From positions 1 through 64,000 of the forward strand of contig NZ_CADIKM010000022.1 in assembly GCF_902859895.1 (NCBI RefSeq): a stretch of DNA of 64,000 nt, in the 5' to 3' direction. The stretch comes from Pararobbsia alpina (lineage in GTDB: Bacteria > Pseudomonadota > Gammaproteobacteria > Burkholderiales > Burkholderiaceae). Positions 1-8,849 of the stretch are shown piece by piece; within the stretch, counting starts at the first letter, position 1, and each line of letters starts with the position of its first letter. Under the pieces are notes generated by a model. The model was not told the DNA's origin and did not search any database. It saw nothing but the letters and a program-made list of their open reading frames with translations. Made by a program: the position numbers and the translations under genes.

Positions 1-2
1 TC

Positions 3-110
3 ACGGTGAAGCTGATTCACCCGATCGCGATGGAAGAAGGCCTGCGTTTCGCGATTCGCGAAGGCGGCCGTACCGTCGGCGCTGGCGTGGTCGCGAAGAT
101 CATCGCCTAA
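3..110 (+). CDS. tuf: Elongation factor Tu, C-terminal end (partial)
   Basis: This is the last 35 codons of EF-Tu, cut by the left edge of the window. The residues end in [18 protein letters not shown] followed by AKIIA and a TAA stop, which is the C-terminal strand of EF-Tu domain 3. EF-Tu brings aminoacyl-tRNA to the ribosome as a GTP complex. Its position just upstream of rpsJ matches the beta-proteobacterial str cluster (rpsL-rpsG-fusA-tuf-rpsJ). Only the tail can be judged, so nothing can be said about the GTPase domain. Confidence 0.97.
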   Translation, partial: TVKLIHPIAMEEGLRFAIREGGRTVGAGVVAKIIA

Positions 111-135
111 GAGGTAAACCGGGCAAGCGCGGAAA

Positions 136-158
136 AAGGCGCGTACAATGCGCGCCTT
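136..158 (+). terminator. Hairpin downstream of tuf
   Basis: A perfect 8-bp stem (AAGGCGCG pairing with CGCGCCTT) with a 7-nt loop lies 26 nt after the tuf stop, flanked by an outer GGGCAAG/CTTGCCC pairing (121-127 with 156-162). No clean T-run follows, so it may act as an RNA stabiliser or a leaky terminator rather than a strong intrinsic terminator. Confidence 0.5.
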
Positions 159-250
159 GCCCGCGACTTTGCTGCGGGACCCGTTGTAGCCGTACAGTAG
201 TCGCACGCACTGTATTGAAGCAGTACTGAACGTATTAGAGGCTGTACCTG

Positions 251-313
251 GGGCGATCGACATGATCGCCCTATGCTCTTTTGCCAACCCGGCGACATCC
301 TTTACCTGTCGCC
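251..313 (+). promoter_or_regulatory. Tandem hairpins in the rpsJ leader
   Basis: Two stem-loops sit directly upstream of rpsJ. The first pairs GGGCGATC (251-258) with GATCGCCC (264-271). The second pairs GGCGACA (291-297) with TGTCGCC (307-313). Each is followed by a TGCTCTTT-like pyrimidine stretch. The arrangement resembles an attenuator leader. In E. coli the leader of the S10 operon is the target of L4 autoregulation; whether L4 acts here is inference. Confidence 0.45.
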
Positions 314-333
314 TTGCTCTTTGAGGAAGCATC

Positions 334-645
334 ATGCCGAACCAGAAGATCCGCATTCGCCTGAAAGCATTCGACTACCGCCTGATCGATCAGTCGGCCG
401 CCGAAATCGTCGACACTGCGAAGCGGACTGGCGCGATCGTGCGCGGCCCGGTCCCTCTGCCGACCCGCATCCAGCGCTTCGACATCCTGCGCTCGCCGCA
501 CGTCAACAAGACCTCGCGCGACCAGTTCGAAATCCGTACGCACCAACGCCTGATGGACATCGTCGATCCGACCGATAAAACGGTCGACGCGCTGATGAAG
601 CTCGACCTGCCCGCAGGCGTCGACGTCGAAATCAAGCTGCAATAA
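334..645 (+). CDS. rpsJ: 30S ribosomal protein S10
   Basis: S10 is a small-subunit head protein that also acts as NusE in transcription antitermination with NusB. The 103-residue product has the family's length (E. coli 103) and the conserved core [14 protein letters not shown] near the N-terminus and GPVPLPT near residue 40. The ATG is preceded by a GAGGA ribosome-binding site at 323-327. It follows tuf and is separated from rplC by 190 nt containing a promoter and a hairpin, so it probably belongs transcriptionally to the str/tuf unit as well as or instead of the S10 operon. Confidence 0.98.
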   Translation: MPNQKIRIRLKAFDYRLIDQSAAEIVDTAKRTGAIVRGPVPLPTRIQRFDILRSPHVNKTSRDQFEIRTHQRLMDIVDPTDKTVDALMKLDLPAGVDVEIKLQ

Positions 646-696
646 GTTTTGAGCGGCGCCGTGATGAAAGTCACGACGCCGTAAGTCTTTGATTGC

Positions 697-725
697 TTGC
701 GGAAAACAAAAGGCCTGGCTATAAT
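697..725 (+). promoter_or_regulatory. Promoter for the rplC operon
   Basis: A perfect -10 hexamer TATAAT (720-725) stands 17 nt after TTGCGG (697-702), which matches the first three positions of the -35 consensus. It lies between rpsJ and rplC and would start transcription near 732, leaving a leader of about 100 nt before rplC. Confidence 0.65.
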
Positions 726-769
726 GCACGGCTGTTCGTCATTCCGTGACGAAAGAAGCTTGAAAAAAG

Positions 770-792
770 GCCGCGCCCAGGCGCGGCATTTT
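770..792 (+). terminator. Attenuator-like hairpin in the rplC leader
   Basis: A perfect 8-bp inverted repeat GCCGCGCC/GGCGCGGC (770-777 with 780-787) is preceded by six A residues and followed by ATTTT. This has the shape of an intrinsic terminator but lies inside the leader between the TATAAT promoter and rplC. A conditional (attenuation) role is inferred. Confidence 0.55.
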
Positions 793-835
793 GGACTTTA
801 GCCCTGACCAATCGCAGTCGGGAATGGAGAAAACG

Positions 836-1495
836 ATGAGCCTTGGACTCGTAGGTCGCAAGGTTGGGATGACGCGTATTTTCACGGCGGATGGGGACTC
901 GATTCCCGTTACCGTGCTCGACGTGTCCGACAACCGCGTGACGCAGATCAAGACTGTAGAAACTGACGGCTACACAGCCGTGCAGGTGGCCTTCGGCAAG
1001 CGTCGCGCATCGCGTGTGACCAAGCCCGCGGCAGGCCACCTCGCCAAAGCCGGCGTCGAAGCCGGTGAAGTTCTCAAGGAATTCCGCATTGATGCCGCCA
1101 AGGCCGCCGAGTTGTCGAACGGCGCAGTGGTCGGTGTCGATCTCTTCGCTGTGGGCCAGAAAGTCGACGTGCAAGGCGTGTCGATCGGTAAGGGCTACGC
1201 CGGTACGATCAAGCGGCACAACTTCAAGTCTGGCCGCGCATCCCACGGTAACTCGCGCTCGCACAATGTGCCGGGCTCGATCGGTATGGCGCAGGATCCG
1301 GGTCGTGTGTTCCCGGGCAAGCGCATGACCGGTCACCTGGGCGATGCAACCGCGACCGTACAAAACCTCGAAATCGCTCGCATCGACGCGGACCGCAGCC
1401 TCTTGCTCGTCAAGGGTGCAGTGCCGGGCGCGAAGGGTGGCAAGGTTTTTGTGACGCCGGCCGTCAAGGCCCGCGTGTCGAAAGGAGCGCAATAA
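836..1495 (+). CDS. rplC: 50S ribosomal protein L3
   Basis: L3 is an early-assembly 23S rRNA-binding protein near the peptidyl transferase centre. The 219-residue product begins [16 protein letters not shown], the canonical L3 start, and carries [19 protein letters not shown] in the long central extension. The Gln of AQDPG aligns with the glutamine methylated by PrmB in E. coli. The ATG at 836 has a GGAG site (828-831). An in-frame TTG at 791 is not preferred because it adds a tail lacking family similarity and lies inside the leader hairpin region. The stop overlaps the rplD start by one base. Confidence 0.97.
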   Translation: MSLGLVGRKVGMTRIFTADGDSIPVTVLDVSDNRVTQIKTVETDGYTAVQVAFGKRRASRVTKPAAGHLAKAGVEAGEVLKEFRIDAAKAAELSNGAVVGVDLFAVGQKVDVQGVSIGKGYAGTIKRHNFKSGRASHGNSRSHNVPGSIGMAQDPGRVFPGKRMTGHLGDATATVQNLEIARIDADRSLLLVKGAVPGAKGGKVFVTPAVKARVSKGAQ

Positions 1496-2115
1496 TGGAA
1501 CTTAAGCTCCTGAACGAACAAGGTCAGGAAGGCACGGGCGTCAGCGCATCGGACGTCGTGTTCGGCCGTGACTACAACGAAGCGCTGATCCACCAGATCG
1601 TCGTGGCCTACCAGGCCAACGCACGCAGTGGTAATCGTGCGCAGAAGGACCGCGAGCAAGTCAAGCACTCGACCAAGAAGCCGTGGCGCCAGAAAGGCAC
1701 CGGCCGCGCGCGTGCCGGTATGACCTCGAGCCCGTTGTGGCGCGGGGGCGGTCGGATCTTCCCGAATTCGCCGGAAGAAAACTTCACGCACAAAGTCAAC
1801 AAGAAGATGTTCCGCGCAGGGGTCTGCTCGATCCTGTCGCAACTGGCTCGCGAAGGCCGTCTGCTGGTGGTCGAGGATATCAAGCTCGAAGCACCGAAGA
1901 CCAAGCTGCTCGCGGAGAAATTCAAGGCGATGGGCCTCGATTCCGTGTTGATCATCACCGACACGGTCGACGAGAACCTGTACCTCGCGTCCCGCAACCT
2001 GCCGCACGTCGCAGTTGTCGAGCCGCGTTTCGCCGACCCGCTGTCACTGATCCACTTCAAGAAGATCCTGGTCACGAAGGCTGCGGTTGCTCAGATCGAG
2101 GAGTTGCTGTCATGA
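1495..2115 (+). CDS. rplD: 50S ribosomal protein L4
   Basis: L4 lines the peptide exit tunnel and, in E. coli, represses its own S10 operon at transcription and translation. The 206-residue protein contains the rRNA-binding loop with [16 protein letters not shown] around residues 61-76, the family hallmark. The ATG shares an A with the rplC stop (TAATG), and GGAG lies at 1485-1488 inside rplC. The ATGA overlap with rplW implies coupled translation. Confidence 0.97.
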   Translation: MELKLLNEQGQEGTGVSASDVVFGRDYNEALIHQIVVAYQANARSGNRAQKDREQVKHSTKKPWRQKGTGRARAGMTSSPLWRGGGRIFPNSPEENFTHKVNKKMFRAGVCSILSQLAREGRLLVVEDIKLEAPKTKLLAEKFKAMGLDSVLIITDTVDENLYLASRNLPHVAVVEPRFADPLSLIHFKKILVTKAAVAQIEELLS

Positions 2116-2426
2116 CCGAACTTCGCAAAAACGATCACCGCCTGCTGCAGGTTCTGCGCGCGCCGGTGATCTCGGAAAAGGCGACGCTGGTAGCCGACAA
2201 GAACGAGCAAGTCGTGTTCGAAATCGCTCCCGATGCGACCAAGCTGGAAGTGAAAGCGGCCGTCGAACTGATGTTCAAGGTCGAAGTCCAGTCCGTGCAA
2301 GTCCTGAACGTCAAGGGCAAGGCAAAGCGTTTCGGCCGTTTCATGGGCCGCCGCAAGGATGTGCGCAAGGCGTACGTCAGCCTGAAGCCGGGCCAGGAAA
2401 TCAACTTTGAAGCGGAGGCCAAGTAA
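2112..2426 (+). CDS. rplW: 50S ribosomal protein L23
   Basis: L23 sits at the tunnel exit and is the docking site for trigger factor and SRP. The 104-residue product contains [20 protein letters not shown] near the N-terminus and [19 protein letters not shown] near the C-terminus, both typical of L23. The start ATG overlaps the rplD stop in an ATGA. The longer open frame that begins upstream inside rplD is an artefact of the overlap. Confidence 0.97.
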   Translation: MTELRKNDHRLLQVLRAPVISEKATLVADKNEQVVFEIAPDATKLEVKAAVELMFKVEVQSVQVLNVKGKAKRFGRFMGRRKDVRKAYVSLKPGQEINFEAEAK

Positions 2427-2428
2427 TC

Positions 2429-3256
2429 ATGGCACTCGTTAAAGTCAAACCGACCTCGCCAGGCCGTCGCGGGATGATCAAGGTGGTCCACAAGGACCTC
2501 CATAAGGGCGCCCCGCACGCCGCACTGCTGAGCAAGCAAAAGCAGAACGCAGGCCGTAACAACAACGGTCACATCACGACCCGTCATAAGGGCGGTGGTC
2601 ACAAGCACCACTACCGTATGGTCGATTTCCGTCGCGACAAGGACGGCATTCCGGCAAAGGTCGAGACGATCGAATACGATCCGAACCGCAGCGCGAACAT
2701 CGCTCTGGTTTGCTACGCAGACGGCGAACGCCGCTACATCATCGCCCCGAAGGGCCTGACGGTCGGCCAGACGCTGATGTCGGGCTCGGAAGCGCCGATT
2801 CGCGCAGGCAACACGCTGCCGATTCGCAATATTCCGGTCGGTACGACGATTCACTGTGTGGAAATGTTGCCAGGCAAGGGCGCGCAGATGGTGCGCTCGG
2901 CCGGGACGTCGGCGATGTTGCTGGCTCGTGAAGGTACGTACGCGCAGGTTCGCCTGCGCTCCGGCGAAATTCGCCGCGTGCACATCGAATGCCGCGCAAC
3001 GATCGGTGAAGTCGGCAACGAAGAGCATAGCCTGCGCCAGATCGGCAAGGCCGGTGCGAACCGCTGGCGCGGTATTCGCCCGACCGTCCGAGGCGTCGTG
3101 ATGAACCCGGTCGACCACCCGCACGGCGGTGGTGAAGGGAAGACCGCGGCTGGTCGCGATCCGGTGAGCCCGTGGGGCACGCCGACGAAGGGCTATCGCA
3201 CCCGTCGCAACAAGCGCACGACGACGATGATCGTCCAGCGCCGTCACAAGCGTTAA
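2429..3256 (+). CDS. rplB: 50S ribosomal protein L2
   Basis: L2 is a large-subunit protein needed for subunit association and peptidyl transferase function. The 275-residue product has [19 protein letters not shown] at the N-terminus and the near-universal [15 protein letters not shown] motif around residue 225, including the conserved histidine of HPHGGG. It starts two bases after rplW ends. No anomalies in length or composition. Confidence 0.98.
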   Translation: MALVKVKPTSPGRRGMIKVVHKDLHKGAPHAALLSKQKQNAGRNNNGHITTRHKGGGHKHHYRMVDFRRDKDGIPAKVETIEYDPNRSANIALVCYADGERRYIIAPKGLTVGQTLMSGSEAPIRAGNTLPIRNIPVGTTIHCVEMLPGKGAQMVRSAGTSAMLLAREGTYAQVRLRSGEIRRVHIECRATIGEVGNEEHSLRQIGKAGANRWRGIRPTVRGVVMNPVDHPHGGGEGKTAAGRDPVSPWGTPTKGYRTRRNKRTTTMIVQRRHKR

Positions 3257-3266
3257 GGAGTAGGCA

Positions 3267-3542
3267 ATGGCACGTTCTGTTAAAAAAGGTCCGTTCTGCG
3301 ACGCCCATTTGCTGAAAAAGGTTGAGGCGGCCGCATCGACGCGTGACAAGAAGCCGATCAAAACCTGGTCGCGTCGTTCGACGATTCTGCCGGACTTCAT
3401 CGGTCTGACCATCGCAGTTCACAATGGTCGCCAGCATGTTCCGGTTTATATCTCGGAAAACATGGTCGGTCATAAGCTTGGCGAGTTTGCGTTGACCCGT
3501 ACGTTCAAGGGTCACGCAGCCGACAAGAAGGCCAAGAAATAA
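3267..3542 (+). CDS. rpsS: 30S ribosomal protein S19
   Basis: S19 binds the 30S head near the A site together with S13. The 91-residue product begins [19 protein letters not shown] and contains [14 protein letters not shown] and [16 protein letters not shown], all family signatures. A TAAGGAG site ends 5 nt before the ATG. It lies 10 nt downstream of rplB in the S10 operon. Confidence 0.98.
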   Translation: MARSVKKGPFCDAHLLKKVEAAASTRDKKPIKTWSRRSTILPDFIGLTIAVHNGRQHVPVYISENMVGHKLGEFALTRTFKGHAADKKAKK

Positions 3543-3553
3543 GGGGCAATGAG

Positions 3554-3883
3554 ATGGAAGTCAAAGCAATTCATCGCGGTGCTCGCATCTCGGCGCAGAA
3601 AACGCGCCTTGTGGCCGACCAGATCCGCGGTTTGCCGGTAGACAAGGCGTTGAACGTTCTGACGTTCTCGCCGAAGAAAGCTGCTGGTATCGTGAAAAAG
3701 GTCGTGCTGTCTGCGATCGCGAATGCGGAGCACAACGAAGGCGCCGACATCGATGAGCTGAAGATCAAGACGATCTACATCGACAAGGCTGCCTCGCTGA
3801 AGCGTTTCACCGCACGTGCGAAAGGCCGCGGCAACCGCATCGAGAAGCAATCCTGTCACATCACTGTGACGGTTGGGAATTAA
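3554..3883 (+). CDS. rplV: 50S ribosomal protein L22
   Basis: L22 forms part of the exit-tunnel constriction, where macrolide-resistance changes map in other bacteria. The 109-residue product has [16 protein letters not shown] near the N-terminus and the hairpin-loop region [20 protein letters not shown] near the C-terminus. Length matches E. coli (110). It is 11 nt downstream of rpsS and 11 nt upstream of rpsC. Confidence 0.98.
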   Translation: MEVKAIHRGARISAQKTRLVADQIRGLPVDKALNVLTFSPKKAAGIVKKVVLSAIANAEHNEGADIDELKIKTIYIDKAASLKRFTARAKGRGNRIEKQSCHITVTVGN

Positions 3884-3894
3884 GGGGTCATACG

Positions 3895-4713
3895 ATGGGA
3901 CAGAAAATTCATCCGACTGGCTTCCGTCTGGCCGTCAGCCGCAACTGGGCATCGCGTTGGTACGCGAACAACACCCAGTTTGCGGGCATGCTGCAGGAAG
4001 ACATCGGCGTTCGCGACTTCTTGAAGAAGAAGCTGAAGAACGCCTCGGTCGGTCGCGTCATCATTGAGCGTCCGGCCAAGAATGCACGCATCACGATTTT
4101 CAGCTCGCGTCCGGGCGTCGTGATCGGCAAGAAGGGCGAGGACATCGAACTGCTCAAGTCGGAGTTGCAACGCCGCATGGGTGTGCCGGTCCACGTGAAC
4201 ATCGAGGAAATCCGCAAGCCGGAAACCGATGCTCAACTGATTGCCGATTCGATCACCCAGCAGCTCGAGCGCCGGATCATGTTCCGCCGCGCGATGAAGC
4301 GTGCGATGCAAAACGCCATGCGTCTCGGTGCCCAGGGCATCAAGATCATGAGCGCCGGTCGCCTGAACGGGATCGAAATTGCACGTACCGAGTGGTATCG
4401 CGAAGGTCGCGTGCCCCTTCATACGCTGCGCGCCGACATCGACTACGCGACTTCGGAAGCGAAGACGACGTACGGGATCATCGGCGTCAAGGTGTGGGTC
4501 TACAAGGGCGACACGCTTGGCCGCAACGATGCGCCGGTCGTCGAGGAAACCGCTGAAGAAAAGCGTCCTCGCCGTAACGCACGTCCGGGTGGCGATCGCC
4601 GTCCGCGCCGTGATGGCGAAGGCGGTGGTCCGGGTCAACGCCGTGGTGGTGGTGGCGGCGGTGCGGGTGCTCCGCGCCGTGGCGCCGGCACCGACGCGAA
4701 GTCTGGAGAATAA
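3895..4713 (+). CDS. rpsC: 30S ribosomal protein S3 with Arg/Gly-rich tail
   Basis: S3 is part of the mRNA entry channel and its helicase. Residues 1-210 are a standard S3: [12 protein letters not shown] at the start, a KH domain with [16 protein letters not shown] near residues 63-79 and a C-terminal half with [18 protein letters not shown]. The protein is 272 residues against 233 in E. coli. The extra ~40 residues form a tail rich in Arg, Gly and Asp, with runs such as [19 protein letters not shown] shorter version of this tail is usual in Burkholderia-type S3. Downstream rplP begins 2 nt later. Confidence 0.97.
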   Translation: MGQKIHPTGFRLAVSRNWASRWYANNTQFAGMLQEDIGVRDFLKKKLKNASVGRVIIERPAKNARITIFSSRPGVVIGKKGEDIELLKSELQRRMGVPVHVNIEEIRKPETDAQLIADSITQQLERRIMFRRAMKRAMQNAMRLGAQGIKIMSAGRLNGIEIARTEWYREGRVPLHTLRADIDYATSEAKTTYGIIGVKVWVYKGDTLGRNDAPVVEETAEEKRPRRNARPGGDRRPRRDGEGGGPGQRRGGGGGGAGAPRRGAGTDAKSGE

Positions 4714-4715
4714 GC

Positions 4716-5132
4716 ATGCTGCAACCGAAACGCAGAAAGTACCGTAAAGAGCAGAAAGGCCGGAACACCGGCGTCGCAACGCGCGGCAATGCCGTGTCGT
4801 TCGGCGAGTACGGCCTGAAGTCGCTCGCTCGTGGCCGCCTGACCGCACGTCAGATCGAAGCCGCGCGTCGCGCGATGACCCGCCACATCAAGCGTGGCGG
4901 CCGCATCTGGATTCGCATTTTCCCGGACAAGCCGATTTCGACGAAGCCGGCCGAAGTGCGGATGGGTAACGGTAAGGGCAATCCCGAGTACTACGTTGCC
5001 GAAATCCAGCCGGGCAAAATGCTGTATGAAATGGATGGTGTAACCGAAGAACTGGCACGCGAAGCGTTCCGTCTGGCTGCAGCCAAGCTGCCGCTGAAGA
5101 CGGCGTTCATCGTCCGCCAACTCGGCACCTGA
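4716..5132 (+). CDS. rplP: 50S ribosomal protein L16
   Basis: L16 organises the A site and central protuberance of the large subunit. The 138-residue product begins [19 protein letters not shown] and contains [18 protein letters not shown] and the arginine near residue 81 region hydroxylated in E. coli (family [15 protein letters not shown]). Length is 138 versus 136 in E. coli. It begins 2 nt after rpsC. Confidence 0.98.
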   Translation: MLQPKRRKYRKEQKGRNTGVATRGNAVSFGEYGLKSLARGRLTARQIEAARRAMTRHIKRGGRIWIRIFPDKPISTKPAEVRMGNGKGNPEYYVAEIQPGKMLYEMDGVTEELAREAFRLAAAKLPLKTAFIVRQLGT

Positions 5133-5145
5133 CGGAGAGATAGCC

Positions 5146-5340
5146 ATGAAAGCATCTGAACTTCGCGCCAAGGACCATTCGGCTCTGAACCAAGAGCTGT
5201 CGGATCTTTTGAAGGCGCAATTCGGTCTGCGCATGCAGTTGGCCACCCAGCAACTCGGTAACACGAGCCAGCTGAAGAAGGTGCGCCGCGACATCGCGCG
5301 TGTCCGGACCGTGTTGACCGAGAAGGCGAGCCAAAAATGA
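5146..5340 (+). CDS. rpmC: 50S ribosomal protein L29
   Basis: L29 is a small two-helix protein at the tunnel exit beside L23. The 64-residue product [20 protein letters not shown] followed by a second helix containing [16 protein letters not shown] is a typical L29. An AGAGATAG sequence precedes the ATG by about 5 nt. Its TGA overlaps the rpsQ start (ATGA). Confidence 0.97.
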   Translation: MKASELRAKDHSALNQELSDLLKAQFGLRMQLATQQLGNTSQLKKVRRDIARVRTVLTEKASQK

Positions 5341-5609
5341 ACGATAGCGTAAAAACCTCGCTCAAGCGGACGCTGGTCGGCAAGGTCGTCAGCAACAAGA
5401 TGGACAAGACCGTGACCGTGCTCGTCGAGCATAAGGTCAAGCACCCGATCTACGGCAAGTACGTCGTCCGTTCGAAGAAGTATCACGCGCACGATGACGC
5501 GAACACGTACAACGAAGGTGATCTCGTTGAAATTCAGGAAACTCGTCCGATTTCCAAGACGAAGGCCTGGACCGTGTCGCGCCTGCTCGAAGCTGCGCGC
5601 GTGATCTAA
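5337..5609 (+). CDS. rpsQ: 30S ribosomal protein S17
   Basis: S17 is a primary 16S rRNA-binding OB-fold protein. The 90-residue product contains [20 protein letters not shown] and [13 protein letters not shown] followed by the [20 protein letters not shown] tail, all typical. It overlaps rpmC by 4 nt and is the last gene of the S10 segment. A 333-nt gap follows before rplN. Confidence 0.98.
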   Translation: MNDSVKTSLKRTLVGKVVSNKMDKTVTVLVEHKVKHPIYGKYVVRSKKYHAHDDANTYNEGDLVEIQETRPISKTKAWTVSRLLEAARVI

Positions 5610-5942
5610 GCGGTAGAAGGGTTGTAAAGCGGCTGAGCTGCAAAGCGGTTGTGGTAAGGAATCGGCGGTGCAAAGCCGCTGATTCTAAAAAAGATGTGGC
5701 GGGGCGGATATCTTCTGCTATGATTTCGCTCTTCCCTCGAATCTCAAAGAGGGAGCCCCGTCGCGGGCGATGTGGTGGGGCAAGCGATGCGGAGTCATTC
5801 GCATCGAGATTCACCTGATTGCGATGGCGGTTTCGTCTGCCGTCGCTGCTGTTCAACCCAAGCAGCCTCACGGCTGACGGGACCAAGACTGACCGGCTAA
5901 GCCAATGGTGGCGGTGCCGGATTAAGTTGGGAAAGACAAACC
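5610..5942 (+). promoter_or_regulatory. S10/spc boundary: hairpins and candidate promoter
   Basis: This 333-nt gap has no convincing ORF. It holds a 10-bp hairpin with two wobble pairs (5660-5669 with 5675-5684), then TATGAT at 5719-5724, a good -10 with no strong -35. A further hairpin pairs TCCCTC with GAGGGA around 5733-5754. The gap most likely carries the promoter and a leader of roughly 200 nt for the spc operon. Promoter placement is inferred from the -10 alone. Confidence 0.45.
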
Positions 5943-6311
5943 ATGATCCAGACCGAAACTCGGCTTGAAGTGGCCGACAACACGGGTGCACGCGAAGTCC
6001 TGTGCATCAAGGTGCTCGGCGGCTCGAAGCGTCGTTATGCCAGCATTGGCGACATCATCAAGGTGACCGTCAAGGAAGCAACGCCGCGTGGGCGCGTGAA
6101 AAAGGGCGAAATTTACAACGCCGTCGTCGTTCGCACGGCGAAGGGCGTGCGTCGCCAGGATGGCTCGCTGATCAAGTTCGACGGCAATGCAGCTGTGTTG
6201 CTCAATGCCAAGCTTGAGCCGATTGGTACGCGCATTTTCGGGCCGGTCACGCGTGAACTGCGTACTGAGCGTTTCATGAAGATCGTTTCGCTAGCGCCGG
6301 AAGTGCTGTAA
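5943..6311 (+). CDS. rplN: 50S ribosomal protein L14
   Basis: L14 is at the subunit interface and is the target of the silencing factor RsfS. The 122-residue product begins [19 protein letters not shown] and ends with [13 protein letters not shown] and [12 protein letters not shown], all hallmarks. It is the first gene of the spc segment, after a long leader. Confidence 0.98.
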   Translation: MIQTETRLEVADNTGAREVLCIKVLGGSKRRYASIGDIIKVTVKEATPRGRVKKGEIYNAVVVRTAKGVRRQDGSLIKFDGNAAVLLNAKLEPIGTRIFGPVTRELRTERFMKIVSLAPEVL

Positions 6312-6320
6312 GGAGTCGCG

Positions 6321-6629
6321 ATGAAAAAGATTCGCACAGGTGATGAAGTGATCGTGACCGCCGGTAAAGACAAGGGCAAGCGCGGCAACGTGCTGGCCAT
6401 TGACGGCGACACGGTTACGATCGAGGGCCTGAACCTCGTCAAGAAGCACGTCAAGCCGAACCCCATGAAAGGGACGACCGGCGGCGTGGAAAGCAAGTCG
6501 ATGCCGCTGCATATCTCGAACGTGTCGCTCGTCGACGCGAACGGCAAGGCGTCGCGCGTTGGCATCAAGGTCGAGGAAGGCAAGAAGGTTCGCTTTCTGA
6601 AAACGACCGGTGCGACCCTTAGCGCCTGA
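6321..6629 (+). CDS. rplX: 50S ribosomal protein L24
   Basis: L24 is an assembly-initiator protein of the large subunit. The 102-residue product carries the KOW motif [20 protein letters not shown] near the N-terminus and [26 protein letters not shown] precedes the ATG. It sits 9 nt after rplN. Confidence 0.98.
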   Translation: MKKIRTGDEVIVTAGKDKGKRGNVLAIDGDTVTIEGLNLVKKHVKPNPMKGTTGGVESKSMPLHISNVSLVDANGKASRVGIKVEEGKKVRFLKTTGATLSA

Positions 6630-6645
6630 CGCTGCGGAGTGACAA

Positions 6646-7185
6646 ATGGCACGTTTGCAAGAAATCTATAAAGAAACGATCGTTCCCGAACTGACCAAGA
6701 AGTTCGGGTACAAGTCGATCATGGAAGTCCCGCGTATCACCAAGATCACCCTGAACATGGGCCTTGGCGAAGCAGTGGCGGACAAGAAGGTCATCGAACT
6801 CGCGGTGGGCGATCTGACGAAGATCGCGGGCCAGAAGCCGGTGATCACGAAGGCGCGCAAGGCAATTGCCGGCTTCAAGATCCGTCAGGGCTATCCGATC
6901 GGCGCGATGGTCACCCTGCGTGGCCAGACGATGTACGAATTCCTGGACCGTTTCGTGACCGTGGCCCTGCCGCGTGTGCGCGATTTCCGCGGTGTCTCGG
7001 GTCGTGCATTCGACGGTCGCGGCAACTACAACATCGGTGTGAAAGAGCAGATTATTTTCCCCGAAATTGATTACGACAAGATCGACGCGCTCCGTGGGCT
7101 GAACATCAGCATCACGACGACTGCGAAGACCGACGAAGAAGCCAAGGCACTGCTCGCCAGCTTCAAGTTCCCGTTCAGAAACTGA
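6646..7185 (+). CDS. rplE: 50S ribosomal protein L5
   Basis: L5 binds 5S rRNA in the central protuberance. The 179-residue product matches the E. coli length exactly and includes [38 protein letters not shown] and [20 protein letters not shown]. It lies 16 nt after rplX. Confidence 0.98.
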   Translation: MARLQEIYKETIVPELTKKFGYKSIMEVPRITKITLNMGLGEAVADKKVIELAVGDLTKIAGQKPVITKARKAIAGFKIRQGYPIGAMVTLRGQTMYEFLDRFVTVALPRVRDFRGVSGRAFDGRGNYNIGVKEQIIFPEIDYDKIDALRGLNISITTTAKTDEEAKALLASFKFPFRN

Positions 7186-7192
7186 GGTTAAC

Positions 7193-7498
7193 GTGGCTAA
7201 ACTGGCTCTGATCGAACGTGAAAAGAAACGCGCCCGTTTGGTGCAGAAGTATTCTGCCAAGCGCGCTGCCCTCAAGGCGATCATCGACGACAGCGGCAAG
7301 TCGGACGAAGAGCGTTATGACGCACGGCTGCAAATTCAGCAGCTGCCGCGCAACGCAAACCCGACTCGCAAGCGTAACCGCTGCGCACTGACCGGCCGCC
7401 CCCGCGGTACTTTCCGCAAGTTCGGCCTGGCGCGTAACAAGATTCGCGAAATCGCGTTTCGCGGCGAGATCCCCGGCCTGACTAAGGCAAGCTGGTAA
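7193..7498 (+). CDS. rpsN: 30S ribosomal protein S14, zinc-independent form
   Basis: S14 is a 30S head protein. The product is 101 residues and lacks the CxxC pairs of the zinc form, so it is the long zinc-free type (the only Cys is in [17 protein letters not shown]). The start is a GTG at 7193 with GAGG at 7184-7187. It lies 7 nt after rplE. Confidence 0.97.
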   Translation: MAKLALIEREKKRARLVQKYSAKRAALKAIIDDSGKSDEERYDARLQIQQLPRNANPTRKRNRCALTGRPRGTFRKFGLARNKIREIAFRGEIPGLTKASW

Positions 7499-7512
7499 TA
7501 GGAGATACGTAA

Positions 7513-7908
7513 ATGAGCATGAGTGATCCTATCGCCGACATGCTGACTCGCATCCGCAACGCGCAGATGGTTGAGAAAGTCAGCGTCGCGATGCCGTCAT
7601 CGAAGGTCAAGGTCGCGATCGCGCAAGTCCTCAAGGACGAAGGCTATATCGAGGATTTCGCCATCAAGGCGGATGGTGCGAAGGCCGAGTTGCAGATCGC
7701 ATTGAAGTACTATGCCGGCCGTCCGGTTATCGAGCGTCTCGAGCGTATTTCGCGCCCGGGTCTGCGCGTGTACAAGGGCCGTAACGACATTCCCCAGGTC
7801 ATGAATGGCCTCGGCGTTGCCATCGTCTCCACCCCGAAGGGTGTGATGACCGATCGCAAGGCTCGCGCAACGGGTGTCGGCGGCGAAGTTATCTGCTACG
7901 TCGCTTAA
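7513..7908 (+). CDS. rpsH: 30S ribosomal protein S8
   Basis: S8 is a primary 16S rRNA-binding protein and, in E. coli, the translational repressor of the spc operon. The 131-residue product begins [20 protein letters not shown] and ends [11 protein letters not shown], typical of S8. The ATG at 7513 follows a TAGGAGA site; a second ATG two codons later (7519) is possible but less well spaced. Confidence 0.97.
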   Translation: MSMSDPIADMLTRIRNAQMVEKVSVAMPSSKVKVAIAQVLKDEGYIEDFAIKADGAKAELQIALKYYAGRPVIERLERISRPGLRVYKGRNDIPQVMNGLGVAIVSTPKGVMTDRKARATGVGGEVICYVA

Positions 7909-7928
7909 CGGCCTAAGGAGAAGAAGCT

Positions 7929-8462
7929 ATGTCTCGAGTAGGTAAGAGCCCGATCGCCGTGCCGAAGGGCGCGGAAGTGACGTTGTCGGATGCTGAAATC
8001 GTCGTCAAGGGCCCGCTGGGCACGATCAAGCAAGCGATGAATCCGCTTGTGAAGGTTGCGAACGACAACGGCACGCTGACGTTGCAGCCGGCAGATGAAA
8101 GCCGTGAAGCGAACGCGATGTCGGGCACGATGCGCGCGCTGATTGCAAACATGGTCAAGGGTGTCACGACCGGCTTCGAGCGCAAGCTCACGCTGGTTGG
8201 CGTTGGTTATCGTGCACAAGTGCAAGGCGACAAGCTGAACCTGTCGCTGGGCTTCTCGCACCCCGTCATCCATGCGATGCCGGCAGGTGTGAAGGCCGAG
8301 ATGCCGACGCAGACGGAAATTATTATCAAAGGGATCGACAAGCAGCAGGTTGGCCAGGTGGCCGCCGAGGTGCGCGGTTATCGCCCCCCTGAGCCTTACA
8401 AGGGCAAGGGTGTGCGTTATGCCGACGAGGTTGTGATCCTCAAGGAAACCAAGAAGAAGTAA
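7929..8462 (+). CDS. rplF: 50S ribosomal protein L6
   Basis: L6 lies near the GTPase centre. The 177-residue product, equal in length to E. coli L6, begins [17 protein letters not shown] and ends with [18 protein letters not shown], the conserved C-terminal motif. AAGGAGAAGAAGCT precedes the ATG. Confidence 0.98.
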   Translation: MSRVGKSPIAVPKGAEVTLSDAEIVVKGPLGTIKQAMNPLVKVANDNGTLTLQPADESREANAMSGTMRALIANMVKGVTTGFERKLTLVGVGYRAQVQGDKLNLSLGFSHPVIHAMPAGVKAEMPTQTEIIIKGIDKQQVGQVAAEVRGYRPPEPYKGKGVRYADEVVILKETKKK

Positions 8463-8473
8463 AGGTGCCGATC

Positions 8474-8839
8474 ATGGATAAGAAGCAATCTCGTACGCGC
8501 CGCGCACAGCAGACCCGGATCAAGATCGCCGAGCTGCAAGTGCACCGGTTGGCAGTGCATCGGACCAACACGCATATTTACGCTCAGGTCTTCTCGGCGG
8601 ACGGCACGCAAGTGCTGGCAGCCGCCTCGACCGTCGAAGCGGAAGTGCGCGCCGAGCTCGCCGGCCAGACCGGCAAGGGCGGCAACACCGCCGCAGCCTC
8701 GTTGATCGGCAAGCGTATCGCTGAAAAAGCGAAGGCCGCCGGTGTCGAGTCCGTCGCATTCGATCGCTCGGGTTTCCGCTATCACGGCCGCGTGAAGGCT
8801 CTCGCCGACGCCGCGCGTGAAGCCGGACTCAAGTTCTAA
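8474..8839 (+). CDS. rplR: 50S ribosomal protein L18
   Basis: L18 binds 5S rRNA with L5. Starting at the ATG at 8474 the product is 121 residues, beginning [20 protein letters not shown] and ending [20 protein letters not shown]. An in-frame GTG at 8465 would overlap the AAAGG ribosome-binding site (8461-8465), so the ATG is preferred. It follows rplF by 11 nt. Confidence 0.97.
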   Translation: MDKKQSRTRRAQQTRIKIAELQVHRLAVHRTNTHIYAQVFSADGTQVLAAASTVEAEVRAELAGQTGKGGNTAAASLIGKRIAEKAKAAGVESVAFDRSGFRYHGRVKALADAAREAGLKF

Positions 8840-8849
8840 AGGATTCGTC

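Noticed and set aside
159-250. Search for a tRNA or a consensus promoter between tuf and rpsJ
   Set aside because: TACAGT/ACTGTA and CAGTACTG inverted repeats are present, but no cloverleaf fits and the only TTGAAG/TATTAG pair has a 12-nt spacer, too short for sigma-70.
2135-3412. 425-codon minus-strand frame across rplW-rpsS
   Set aside because: It overlaps four highly conserved ribosomal protein genes and has no recognisable domain.
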